From assembly GCA_964398055.1 (NCBI GenBank), contig CAYNLK010000019.1, forward strand, positions 1 to 64,000: a stretch of DNA of 64,000 nt, given 5' to 3'. The translations under genes were made by a program, and so were the position numbers. This DNA comes from CAYNLK01 sp964398055. GTDB taxonomy: Bacteria > Chloroflexota > Anaerolineae > 4572-78 > J111. The notes beneath the pieces are model-generated. The model was not told the DNA's origin. It saw only the letters and a list, made by a program, of their open reading frames with translations, and ran no database searches. Positions 57,152 to 64,000 of this stretch are shown piece after piece (position 1 is the stretch's first letter; each line of letters begins with the position of its first letter).

Positions 57152-58084
57152 TTACGCTTCTCGCTCCACGTTTACCAACTTCCGCAAGCCCGCTTCAAAA
57201 TCAACTTGGGGCTGCCAACCGAGCAGAGCAGTGGCCCGGCCAGGGTCGGCATAGGAGTGGAGGACATCGCCGGGGCGGGCCGGTTGGTAGAGGGGCGGCC
57301 GGTCATATTGTAACTGCCGGCTCAGCATAGCAAAGAGTTGATGGATGGTCACCAGGCGACCGGTACCGATATTGATGAGCTGCCCCACGGCTTCCGGCAC
57401 TTGCGCCGCTAACAGATTGGCCCGGACCACGTCGCTGACAAAGACAAAATCCCGGGTTTGCTCGCCGCTGCCAAAGATAGTAACCGGCAAATTGCGAGCC
57501 ATCCGATCGACAAAGATAGAAATGACCCCGGAGTAAGGTGAGGTGGGGTCCTGGCGCGGCCCAAAGACGTTGAAGTAGCGCAGCGCCACCGTTTCCAGGC
57601 CAAAAGCGGTTGTGAATAACCGGCAGTACTGCTCGGCGGCCAGTTTGCTGATGGCATAGGGCGATTGCGGCTGTGGGGGCATCGACTCGATTTTGGGCAG
57701 GGTCGGCTCATCGCCGTAGACGGCGCAGGTTGAGCTGAGGATGAGCCGAGACACACCAGCGGCCCGAGCCGCTTGCAGCAGGTTGAGCGTGCCTATCACG
57801 TTGATCAACTCGGTCTCCTGTGGCCGGGCCATCGATTGGGGCACCGAAACGACTGCCGCCAGGTGAAAGACCAGCTCAACTCCCGCCATCGCCTGTTGAA
57901 CGACCGTCTCGTCCTGAATGTCGCCCTCGATGAACTCGATTTTTGGGAGGACGGCTGCAATATTAGCGAGGCGGCCGCTCGATAGATTATCGAGCACCCG
58001 CACCCGATCACCCCGTTGCAGCAAGGCCTCGACCAGATGGGAGCCGATGAAGCCGGCTCCGCCGGTGACCAAACAGAGCGGCAT
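57152..58084 (-). CDS. NAD-dependent sugar-nucleotide epimerase/dehydratase
   Basis: This 310-residue short-chain dehydrogenase of the extended type resembles UDP-glucose or UDP-GlcNAc 4-epimerases. It has the Rossmann motif VTGGAGFIGSHLVEALLQRG, DNLSSGRLANI, FHLAAVVSVPQSM and LSSTCAVYGDE. The catalytic Tyr and Lys lie in SPYAISKLAAEQYCRLF. LRYFNVFGPRQDPTSPYSGV and RDFVFVSDVVRANLLAA also belong to the family. It would make a nucleotide sugar for envelope polysaccharide. No glycosyltransferase is nearby. The substrate is not fixed. Confidence 0.92.
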   Translation of the reverse strand: MPLCLVTGGAGFIGSHLVEALLQRGDRVRVLDNLSSGRLANIAAVLPKIEFIEGDIQDETVVQQAMAGVELVFHLAAVVSVPQSMARPQETELINVIGTLNLLQAARAAGVSRLILSSTCAVYGDEPTLPKIESMPPQPQSPYAISKLAAEQYCRLFTTAFGLETVALRYFNVFGPRQDPTSPYSGVISIFVDRMARNLPVTIFGSGEQTRDFVFVSDVVRANLLAAQVPEAVGQLINIGTGRLVTIHQLFAMLSRQLQYDRPPLYQPARPGDVLHSYADPGRATALLGWQPQVDFEAGLRKLVNVEREA

Positions 58085-58196
58085 CCATTAATCCTCGCGC
58101 AGTACGTAATACTTACTGCTAACCCCAGAGGTGCTTATGCGGGGATTAGGAGATTGGGAGATTTGTAAACTCATTTTATCCCCTAATCCTCGCCCC

Positions 58197-59627
58197 CTAA
58201 ATGGAAGGCTTAGCGTCGGTTGAATTTTCAAGGTCAGCTTCAAGCGGCGGCTCACTCAAACTCTGAACAGGAACAGCCGTGGCTAAAAGCTGTTCCAGGT
58301 ATGCCGCCGCGCCGGCCCGACCGCCATACTTTTCCACCACCCCGTAAAGCTGCCCACCCAAACCCTTGATCTCGGGCACCAACCACAACTGCCAGGGTGA
58401 TAAAACGGGCAGTAAGGTCGCCAGACCGCCCAGGATCAGCAGCCCGCCGATCAGGTAGAGCGGCAGGGCCGGATCGCGATAAGCCAGCAACGAAAGGTTC
58501 CGGTTGGCCGTGAGGGTAACGGATAGATCATCTAAGGCAAAGGTTTGGCCGGCCTGGACCGCCAGGGTGTCTGGGGGGACTTCATCTGAACCACGCCGTA
58601 TCTGGAGCTGGTAACTATTCCGGCCGGAGTCGAGATCGGGTAGAATCTGAACAGCCAACTTGGCCGAAGGAATGGCGAAATACAACGGTTCGCCGCGACC
58701 GGTCAGGGGTAAGTTCAGCCACTCGGCCGGGGACAGGTCCTCTTGAATTGGGATCAGCCGGCGCAGTTGGCCGGCATCATCACGGGCTTCAATCGTTAAA
58801 ACGGGGTCATTACCAGTAGGCAGCAACAGCACATAATTGAATAGAACCGGCTGATAGCGGTAGAAATTAAACAGGAGCGTTGGGGCGGAACTACCAACCG
58901 GTGAAAATAGGACTTGGGCCGCGCCTTGGCCGTCTTTGACTTCGGCTAACTCAAATTGCCCCTGCAATAGACGGCTGGTGAAAGGTTGGTGAGGCCACAG
59001 AGTGAAACGATCGATCTGCAAAAAATAGTGACTGACCAACAAAGCGGCTACAAGTAAGCCTAAACCGGCATATGTGGCGACCAGTCCCAACCAGGCCCAC
59101 CGTCGCCGCGCTGCCCCCACTAAACGCCCCTCGGCCTCAGGATATAGATAGAAGCCCTGCTCGGCCAGGCTAGTCTGTAGGCTGATCAAATAGATATCGG
59201 GTGATTTAGACAAACGCACAATCTGCTCGGTACGCCGGGCCAGGGGATGTTGCCATACTAGCGATGGGACCCGCTGCTGCAATCGCCGCCACGAGCCGGG
59301 CGTATAATCGGCCAGGGCAACCAGGCTATTGAGCAGCAGTAAGCCGACCGGTAACCAGAACCAAATAGATTGAAAGATGCGGGCAAAACCCAGAAAATAG
59401 AGCGGTTCACCCCATAATTGCACCAACTGCGGTAACGAGGCGATCCAGAGGGAAACATCGGCAGTGGGCGTGGCCTGCGGCAGCAGCAGCCCCACCAAAA
59501 TGATCACAGTAATAACGGCCAGTAATAGGCCGGTCAGTTTGGGGCTGCGCAGCGTTACCCAGGCCGAAGCGACCCAACGCTGCCAACGGGCGGAACTTTG
59601 AGGGGACTCTTTAGCAGTAACGGCCAA
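58197..59627 (-). CDS. ResB-like cytochrome c biogenesis protein
   Basis: This 476-residue membrane protein resembles ResB/Ccs1, the haem-chaperone partner of CcsA/ResC. It has hydrophobic helices near residues 33-50 (LTGLLLAVITVIILVGLLLP), 85-107, 185-205 and 395-415. A large extracytoplasmic loop separates the third from the last, and the WFWLPVGLLLLNSLVALADY region is typical. The N-terminal LRSPKLTGLLL matches the S-x-K/R-x-x signature. No ccsA neighbour is in the window. Homology is moderate; a general ResB-like fold is the safe claim. Confidence 0.72.
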   Translation of the reverse strand: MAVTAKESPQSSARWQRWVASAWVTLRSPKLTGLLLAVITVIILVGLLLPQATPTADVSLWIASLPQLVQLWGEPLYFLGFARIFQSIWFWLPVGLLLLNSLVALADYTPGSWRRLQQRVPSLVWQHPLARRTEQIVRLSKSPDIYLISLQTSLAEQGFYLYPEAEGRLVGAARRRWAWLGLVATYAGLGLLVAALLVSHYFLQIDRFTLWPHQPFTSRLLQGQFELAEVKDGQGAAQVLFSPVGSSAPTLLFNFYRYQPVLFNYVLLLPTGNDPVLTIEARDDAGQLRRLIPIQEDLSPAEWLNLPLTGRGEPLYFAIPSAKLAVQILPDLDSGRNSYQLQIRRGSDEVPPDTLAVQAGQTFALDDLSVTLTANRNLSLLAYRDPALPLYLIGGLLILGGLATLLPVLSPWQLWLVPEIKGLGGQLYGVVEKYGGRAGAAAYLEQLLATAVPVQSLSEPPLEADLENSTDAKPSI

Positions 59628-59708
59628 GATGAGGTTGTCTCCAAAACTAAACTGGCTGATATTCTACTATACAACTCCCCCTCACCCAAATTACAAGGCA
59701 ATTGCCCC

Positions 59709-60179
59709 CTACGAACCGTTGTCTTCCAGGTACAGAAACAGTTCAACCGTATGGTGGGCCTCATCCGCGGTGATCTGGACATCGTCCACCATCCGCTCAA
59801 TGAGAAAGAGACCCCAGCCTCGAGGAGGTTCCTGCCCGGCCACTTTGCTGGCCACATCCGGTTCGGCGCGTGGTGGGATTGGCTCATTACCCTGGTCGGT
59901 GATTTGCACCGCCAGCGCCCTCTCCGAAACCAACACGCGAATGGTGACCGGCAGGTCGGACCGGTTGCGGTTGCCGTGTTCAATCGCGTTTAGGGTAGCC
60001 TCAGTGACTGCGGTTTTGAGTCGCTCCAGGTAAGCCGGCGGCAATTTGAGCGGCTCCACCGCAGCTGCCACCCGTTCTCGGGCCTGGCGGTCGCTGCCAG
60101 GCTGGCCAGGTAACATAAAATCAGCCAGAGTCTGCCAGCTAGGAGCTGAAGGTTCAGACGATCCAGACATTCTTGGCAT
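59709..60179 (-). CDS. Anti-sigma-type serine kinase (HATPase)
   Basis: This 156-residue protein has the RsbW/SpoIIAB ATP-binding fold. The N box is AVTEATLNAIEHGNRNRSDL, the next block is VQITDQGNEPIP, and the G box is RGWGLFLIERMVDDVQI. Such proteins bind sigma factors or phosphorylate STAS anti-anti-sigma partners. No sigma factor or STAS gene is adjacent. It is divergent from the BTAD regulator across a repeat-bearing gap. The start ATG has no clear ribosome-binding site; an ATG three codons downstream is equally possible. Confidence 0.88.
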   Translation of the reverse strand: MPRMSGSSEPSAPSWQTLADFMLPGQPGSDRQARERVAAAVEPLKLPPAYLERLKTAVTEATLNAIEHGNRNRSDLPVTIRVLVSERALAVQITDQGNEPIPPRAEPDVASKVAGQEPPRGWGLFLIERMVDDVQITADEAHHTVELFLYLEDNGS

Positions 60180-60236
60180 GGTTCATTTCACTTGAGTATT
60201 ATTCTTGCAGATTGTCATTAGCTTCCCTACAACGCT

Positions 60237-60307
60237 CGTGAAACATGATGCGTGAAAGGTAAGGCTTGCTGGTGCAAAATCATTACGTTTCACGTTTTAC
60301 GCATAAT
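60237..60307. repeat. GTGATGCGTGAAACGTGA palindrome, copy 3
   Basis: CGTGAAACATGATGCGTGAA (from 60237) is mirrored by ATTACGTTTCACGTTTTACG and GCATAAT (60282-60307). It lies between the divergent HATPase and BTAD genes. Confidence 0.75.
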
Positions 60308-60425
60308 GGCGGCAGGTTTTCAACTGAGCTGAAACACATCTGAAGCATTCATCCTGCATTGTACCGCGCCATCGTTTAGAAATCGTTACTTAAACGTTAC
60401 GGGCTACTGTGAAGCAGTGTCCTTA
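60308..60425. other. Leader region before the BTAD promoter
   Basis: No gene is seen. Two near-direct ATCGTTAC and AACGTTAC motifs (about 60380-60400) lie 30-45 bp upstream of the -35 box and could be activator sites. Confidence 0.4.
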
Positions 60426-60454
60426 TTGAATTTATGGTCCTTCTAGAGTAAAAT
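60426..60454 (+). promoter_or_regulatory. Promoter of the BTAD/NB-ARC regulator
   Basis: TTGAAT (60426-60431) and TAAAAT (60449-60454) are spaced by exactly 17 bp, 70 bases before the start codon. Confidence 0.7.
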
Positions 60455-60524
60455 TATCCTCGTCACTGCTCAACCAGGACCAACTCGCAAAGTCGTCAAC
60501 TGCCGCCTTTTTCACGGAAGAAAG

Positions 60525-63500
60525 ATGTCACACCTGCGCCTATTCTTATTTGGCTCGCCCCGCCTGGAGCGGGATGGCCTTTCGCCGCCAATGGATACGC
60601 GCAAAGCGATGGCGTTGCTGGCTTATCTTGCCGCCACCGGGCAGAGCCACAGTCGAGATACCCTGGCGGCCCTGCTCTGGCCGGATTACGAGCAGAGCCA
60701 GGCCAGGGCTAACCTGCGCCGAACCCTCTCCACGTTGAGTAAAGCCATTGGCAGAGATTCGCTGGAGATTGACCGGGAGACCATTGGCCTCTGGCCGCAG
60801 GCTGAGCTGTGGGTTGACGTCCGTCGTTTTGAGGAGTTGCTGAGAGCAAGCCGCAGCCACGGCCATCCAGCCGATGAACTTTGCCCGGTCTGTTTGGAGC
60901 TGCTCACCGAAGCGCAATCCCTCTACCAGGCCGATTTTCTGGCCGGTTTCAACCTGCCCGATAGCCCTACGTTTGAAGAGTGGCAATTTTTCCAGGGTGA
61001 AAGTCTGCGCCGGCAAATCATCGAGGTACTGGAAAAACTGGCCCGGGGCCACAGCCGTCGCGGCGAGTTTGAGGCGGCCATTGCCTGCACCCGGCGCTGG
61101 GTGGCCCTTGATCCGCTGGATGAGACGGCCCATGGCTGGCTCATGCAGGTTTACGCCTGGTCGGGCCAGCGTAGCACTGCCTTGCGCCAGTATCAAAGTC
61201 TGGTTCGGGTGCTGGCTGAGGAATTGGGCATATCTCCCAGCCAAGAAATAGAGACCCTCCACCAGGCCATTGAGGAGAATCGCCTGGCCCAGCCACTCGT
61301 TGAGCAGATAAGCGGTGGTATTGATAAACAAGTCCAAGAAGAAATGCCGGTCCCCCTGCCCCCCGGCCCCTCCCTCAGCCTGAAGCCTGCTCCGGTGTAC
61401 AACCTACCCGCGCCCATTACCCCATTCATCGGCCGGGAGTCGGAACTGGTCGCGCTGGCCAACCTGTTGACCAATCCGAACTGCCGCCTGCTGACACTGG
61501 TGGGGCCTGGTGGAGTTGGCAAAACCCGGTTAGCGATTGAGCTGGCCGCCAGCCAGAAAGAGATATTGGCTGACGGGATTTGCTTTGTCTCGCTGGCGCC
61601 GGTGAGTAACGCCGGGTTCATCCCGCCAGCCATTGCCGACGCCCTGACTTTGCCGCTGCATACTACCGGCGACCCCGGCGAGCAACTCCTTAACTATCTA
61701 CGCGAAAAACAATTCCTGCTGGTGCTAGACAATCTGGAACATCTACTCGCCACTACCGGGCGAGAGATCACCTTGCTGTCGGACATTTTGCGGCACGCTC
61801 CCCAGGTCAAGTTGCTGGTCACCTCCCGCCAGCGGCTGCACCTGCAAGGCGAATGGGTCTTTGAAATTCACGGCTTGCCCCTACCCCCCGCCCAAGAGGC
61901 CAGCGGATTTGAACGTTACAGCGCGGTCAACCTGTTCGTCCAAAGCGCCCGCCGGGTCGACAGTAGCTTCAAGCTGAGCCTGGCCGACCGGCCGGCCGTA
62001 GCCCGTATCTGCCAACTGGTCGATGGTTTGCCGCTGGGGATCGAATTGGCCGCGGCCTGGACCCATATGCTCTCCTGCACCGAGATCGCTCAAGAGATCG
62101 AGCGCAACCTTGACTTTTTGGCGGTAGCCGGACCGGACTTACCCGAGCGCCATCGCAGCTTGCGAGCCGCTTTTGATCACTCCTGGAGCCTCCTCTCGGC
62201 TGAAGAGCAACCGGTTCTAAGCCGGCTGACGGTGTTTCGCGGGGGTTTCAGCCGCGACGCCGCCCAACAGGTTACCGGAGCCAACCTGGCCACCCTCTCA
62301 GCATTGGTCGATAAGTCGCTGTTACGCCGGATCGGCGCGGGTCGGTACGACTTGCACGAGCTGGTCTGGCAATATACGGCGGCTCACTTGCAAGCGAAAC
62401 CGGCCACACTGGCCGAGAGCCGCCAGCAGCACAGCCGCTACTATCTGGCGCTCCTGGCCCAGAGCGAAGACCGGATTAAAGGAGCGGAGCAGCCGGCCGT
62501 AGTGACAGCCTTGAGTACGGAGATCAGCAATCTACGGCTGGCCTGGCAGTGGGCTATTACCCATACCCGGATCGCCGACTTGAGGCGCGCTTTTCCCACG
62601 TTGCTGGTCTTTTTTGAAGTGCGAAACTGGTTTCAAGAAGGCGTGACCTTTTTTCAACAGGCGGTGGAGGGGCTACGAGCTACCGCAGCCGCCCTGCCAA
62701 CCGAACCGGTTGCCGCTGATTCCCGGGAGTGGCGGCTGTGTCTGGGAGAAATGAAGACCGGGCAGGGCTTTTTCCTGTTTCGACGCGGCCAGATCGACCC
62801 GCCGCCGGAAGCCGGCCAAACCACCTCGACTTCCAGCCGGGCCGTAACCTTGCTCCGGGACAGCCTGGCTCTGCTGGAGTCGCTGGGCGACCCAAAAAGC
62901 CTGGCCTATGCCCACTTATGTTTGGGGATTGCCCACTACACCATAGGCGACTTTCAGCCAGCCCGCCAGGCGCTGCAAACGGGGTTGAAAATAAGCCGGG
63001 CGTTGGCGGATCGCTGGCTGACGGCGGTGCACCTGGGCCATCTGGGGATGATTGCCTATACCCAGGGTGAATGGGGCGAGGCCGAGCAAACGCTCCGTGA
63101 AAGTGTGGCCCTGTGGCGAGGTGCCGGCGATATCCGCGGGCTGGTTTTCAACCTCAGCATCTATGGCATGGTGGCAGCCAAAATAGGCGCCGTCGACCAG
63201 GCCCAGGGGTTGCTCAATGAAAGCCTGCTGATCAGCAGCCAAAACCACGACCGCTGGGGAATCGCCAACGCCTTCAACTGTCTGGCCCAGATTGCTCTAG
63301 CCCGCGAACCGGCTCACCTGGAGGAAGCGAACTACTTCTTGAGCGAAAGCGCGGCAATTTTTAGAGAATTAGGGGCGCGCTGGCTGTTGGTCACTGTGCT
63401 CAACAACCTGGGGCAGGTAGCCTGCCGGCGACAAGAGTGCGCCGCCGCCAAAAAGGCATATTTGGGGGCGCTCGACATTGCCGCGACCGACGCCATCTGG

Positions 63501-63749
63501 CCGGCGGCGATGGAGGCTCTGGTTGGCCTGGCCGAGGTGCTACTAACCGAAGATGCTCTAACCCGGGCCGCGGAACTCATTGCCCAGGTCATCAACCATC
63601 CCGCCAGCAGCCAGCCGATCCGCCACAAAGCCAATCAACTGTGGACCAGCCTGGAGGCTAACCTTGGGCCGGCTCAACTCGCCGCAGCCGGGGCCAGACC
63701 GATTGAGGAAGTCATAGCCGGCCTCCTGGTCACCGGCCGGGCGAGTTGA
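60525..63749 (+). CDS. BTAD/NB-ARC/TPR transcriptional regulator
   Basis: This 1074-residue regulator is of the SARP/AfsR-like class. Residues 1-95 are an OmpR-type winged helix (LRLFLFGSPRLERDGLSPPM, MALLAYLAATGQSHSRDTLA, ALLWPD). Residues 96-255 form the bacterial transcriptional activation domain (YQADFLAGFNLPDSPTFEEW, ALDPLDETAHGWLMQVYAWS, LAEELGISPSQE). An NB-ARC domain follows with ITPFIGRESELVALANLL, P-loop GPGGVGKTRLAIELAASQ (Lys333), Walker B FLLVLDNLEHLLATTGRE and LVDGLPLGIELAAAWTHM. The rest is TPR-like. ATP binding probably gates DNA binding; the targets are unknown. A clean promoter lies upstream and the gene stands alone. Confidence 0.92.
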   Translation: MSHLRLFLFGSPRLERDGLSPPMDTRKAMALLAYLAATGQSHSRDTLAALLWPDYEQSQARANLRRTLSTLSKAIGRDSLEIDRETIGLWPQAELWVDVRRFEELLRASRSHGHPADELCPVCLELLTEAQSLYQADFLAGFNLPDSPTFEEWQFFQGESLRRQIIEVLEKLARGHSRRGEFEAAIACTRRWVALDPLDETAHGWLMQVYAWSGQRSTALRQYQSLVRVLAEELGISPSQEIETLHQAIEENRLAQPLVEQISGGIDKQVQEEMPVPLPPGPSLSLKPAPVYNLPAPITPFIGRESELVALANLLTNPNCRLLTLVGPGGVGKTRLAIELAASQKEILADGICFVSLAPVSNAGFIPPAIADALTLPLHTTGDPGEQLLNYLREKQFLLVLDNLEHLLATTGREITLLSDILRHAPQVKLLVTSRQRLHLQGEWVFEIHGLPLPPAQEASGFERYSAVNLFVQSARRVDSSFKLSLADRPAVARICQLVDGLPLGIELAAAWTHMLSCTEIAQEIERNLDFLAVAGPDLPERHRSLRAAFDHSWSLLSAEEQPVLSRLTVFRGGFSRDAAQQVTGANLATLSALVDKSLLRRIGAGRYDLHELVWQYTAAHLQAKPATLAESRQQHSRYYLALLAQSEDRIKGAEQPAVVTALSTEISNLRLAWQWAITHTRIADLRRAFPTLLVFFEVRNWFQEGVTFFQQAVEGLRATAAALPTEPVAADSREWRLCLGEMKTGQGFFLFRRGQIDPPPEAGQTTSTSSRAVTLLRDSLALLESLGDPKSLAYAHLCLGIAHYTIGDFQPARQALQTGLKISRALADRWLTAVHLGHLGMIAYTQGEWGEAEQTLRESVALWRGAGDIRGLVFNLSIYGMVAAKIGAVDQAQGLLNESLLISSQNHDRWGIANAFNCLAQIALAREPAHLEEANYFLSESAAIFRELGARWLLVTVLNNLGQVACRRQECAAAKKAYLGALDIAATDAIWPAAMEALVGLAEVLLTEDALTRAAELIAQVINHPASSQPIRHKANQLWTSLEANLGPAQLAAAGARPIEEVIAGLLVTGRAS

Positions 63750-63762
63750 GTAGAGCCACGGG

Positions 63763-64000
63763 TCAATTCATAATCAGCGGTAACTTGTCGATGGGATACT
63801 GGCTGTTGAGATAAGCCGTATAGGCCCAGGCCACCCCACCCTGTCCCAGATCGACCATCACCCACGAGCCATCGGTGTTACGCCCCAGCAAACCAACCTG
63901 GGCGCCGTGCCATAGACGAGTGACAATTGGAAAGGTCAGGCCGGGACCTTCTCTGAAATTGAGCTGATATGTTTTAACATAGGCTACCGGCTGCGGCCCC
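63763..64000 (-). CDS. SH3b-domain protein, C-terminal part (runs off the window)
   Basis: The last 78 or so residues of a minus-strand gene are visible and end in LPLIMN and a stop at 63763-63765. They show one bacterial SH3 domain: YQLNFREGPGLTFPIVTRLW, GAQVGLLGRNTDGSWVMVDL, GQGGVAWAYTAYL. The N-R-E-G-P start and the G-W-A/V-x-x-x-Y-L end are typical of SH3_3. Such domains are commonly extracellular and bind cell-wall peptides. The start, any signal peptide and other domains lie outside the window. Confidence 0.8.
   Translation of the reverse strand, partial: GPQPVAYVKTYQLNFREGPGLTFPIVTRLWHGAQVGLLGRNTDGSWVMVDLGQGGVAWAYTAYLNSQYPIDKLPLIMN

Overview
The window looks like a chromosomal segment of a Chloroflexota bacterium (Anaerolineae or Caldilineae-like), inferred from gene content and not from a marker-gene search. 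The pointers are a complete Thermus-type V-ATPase operon, several STAND/TPR giants, a BTAD-type regulator with an NB-ARC domain, a lipoprotein alpha-2-macroglobulin, fairly GC-rich DNA and many intergenic palindromes. No phage, plasmid, transposase, CRISPR array or rRNA was found. One tRNA gene, tRNA-Val(GAC), is present.

Layout. 0-4.8 kb: glyA, tRNA-Val, an SCP2-like protein and a SulP anion transporter. 4.8-17.3 kb: a co-directional sugar-acid catabolic cluster. It has a GntR/FadR regulator, a lipoprotein sugar-binding protein, an RbsA-type ATPase, two permeases, a Gfo/Idh/MocA dehydrogenase, an enolase-superfamily dehydratase, a cyclase-family hydrolase, a KDG-kinase homologue, a KDPG aldolase, a TIM-barrel isomerase, YjbQ and a HAD-like protein. 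Read together it suggests uptake of a sugar, oxidation to a lactone, hydrolysis, dehydration to a 2-keto-3-deoxy acid, phosphorylation and cleavage to pyruvate. Two members have lost the residue expected to be catalytic. 17.4-23.2 kb (minus strand): serC, a metallophosphoesterase, sufE, a truncated UPF0316 protein, tdk, the rplU-rpmA-rpmE ribosomal operon with a consensus promoter, and a J-domain protein. 23.2-30.7 kb: one 2504-residue STAND ATPase with roughly 55 TPRs. 30.9-32.4 kb: a small unknown protein and a PLP aminotransferase.

32.5-41.7 kb: the V-ATPase operon, transcribed as CNB-G-I-K-E-C-F-A-B-D. It is led by a cyclic-nucleotide-binding-domain protein that overlaps subunit G. 41.8-47.6 kb: a SWIM protein, a second YjbQ, an alpha/beta hydrolase, an endonuclease V homologue lacking one catalytic Asp, a phosphatidylcholine-synthase-like enzyme, PP2C with a small membrane partner, and KhpA. 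47.6-53.9 kb: a 2084-residue alpha-2-macroglobulin with an intact thioester. 54.1-64 kb: an FHA membrane protein, a second STAND/TPR protein, a sugar-nucleotide epimerase, a ResB-like protein, an anti-sigma-type ATPase, a BTAD/NB-ARC/TPR regulator and the end of an SH3b protein.

The most unusual signal is a set of palindromic elements, both between genes and inside coding frames. One forms nearly all of the N-terminal extension of V-ATPase subunit A and resembles an intergenic copy near 1.7 kb. A second, different one sits inside the same subunit, and three related GC-run elements lie in frame in the alpha-2-macroglobulin. This resembles the protein-inserting palindromes known from Rickettsia, but that comparison is inference.
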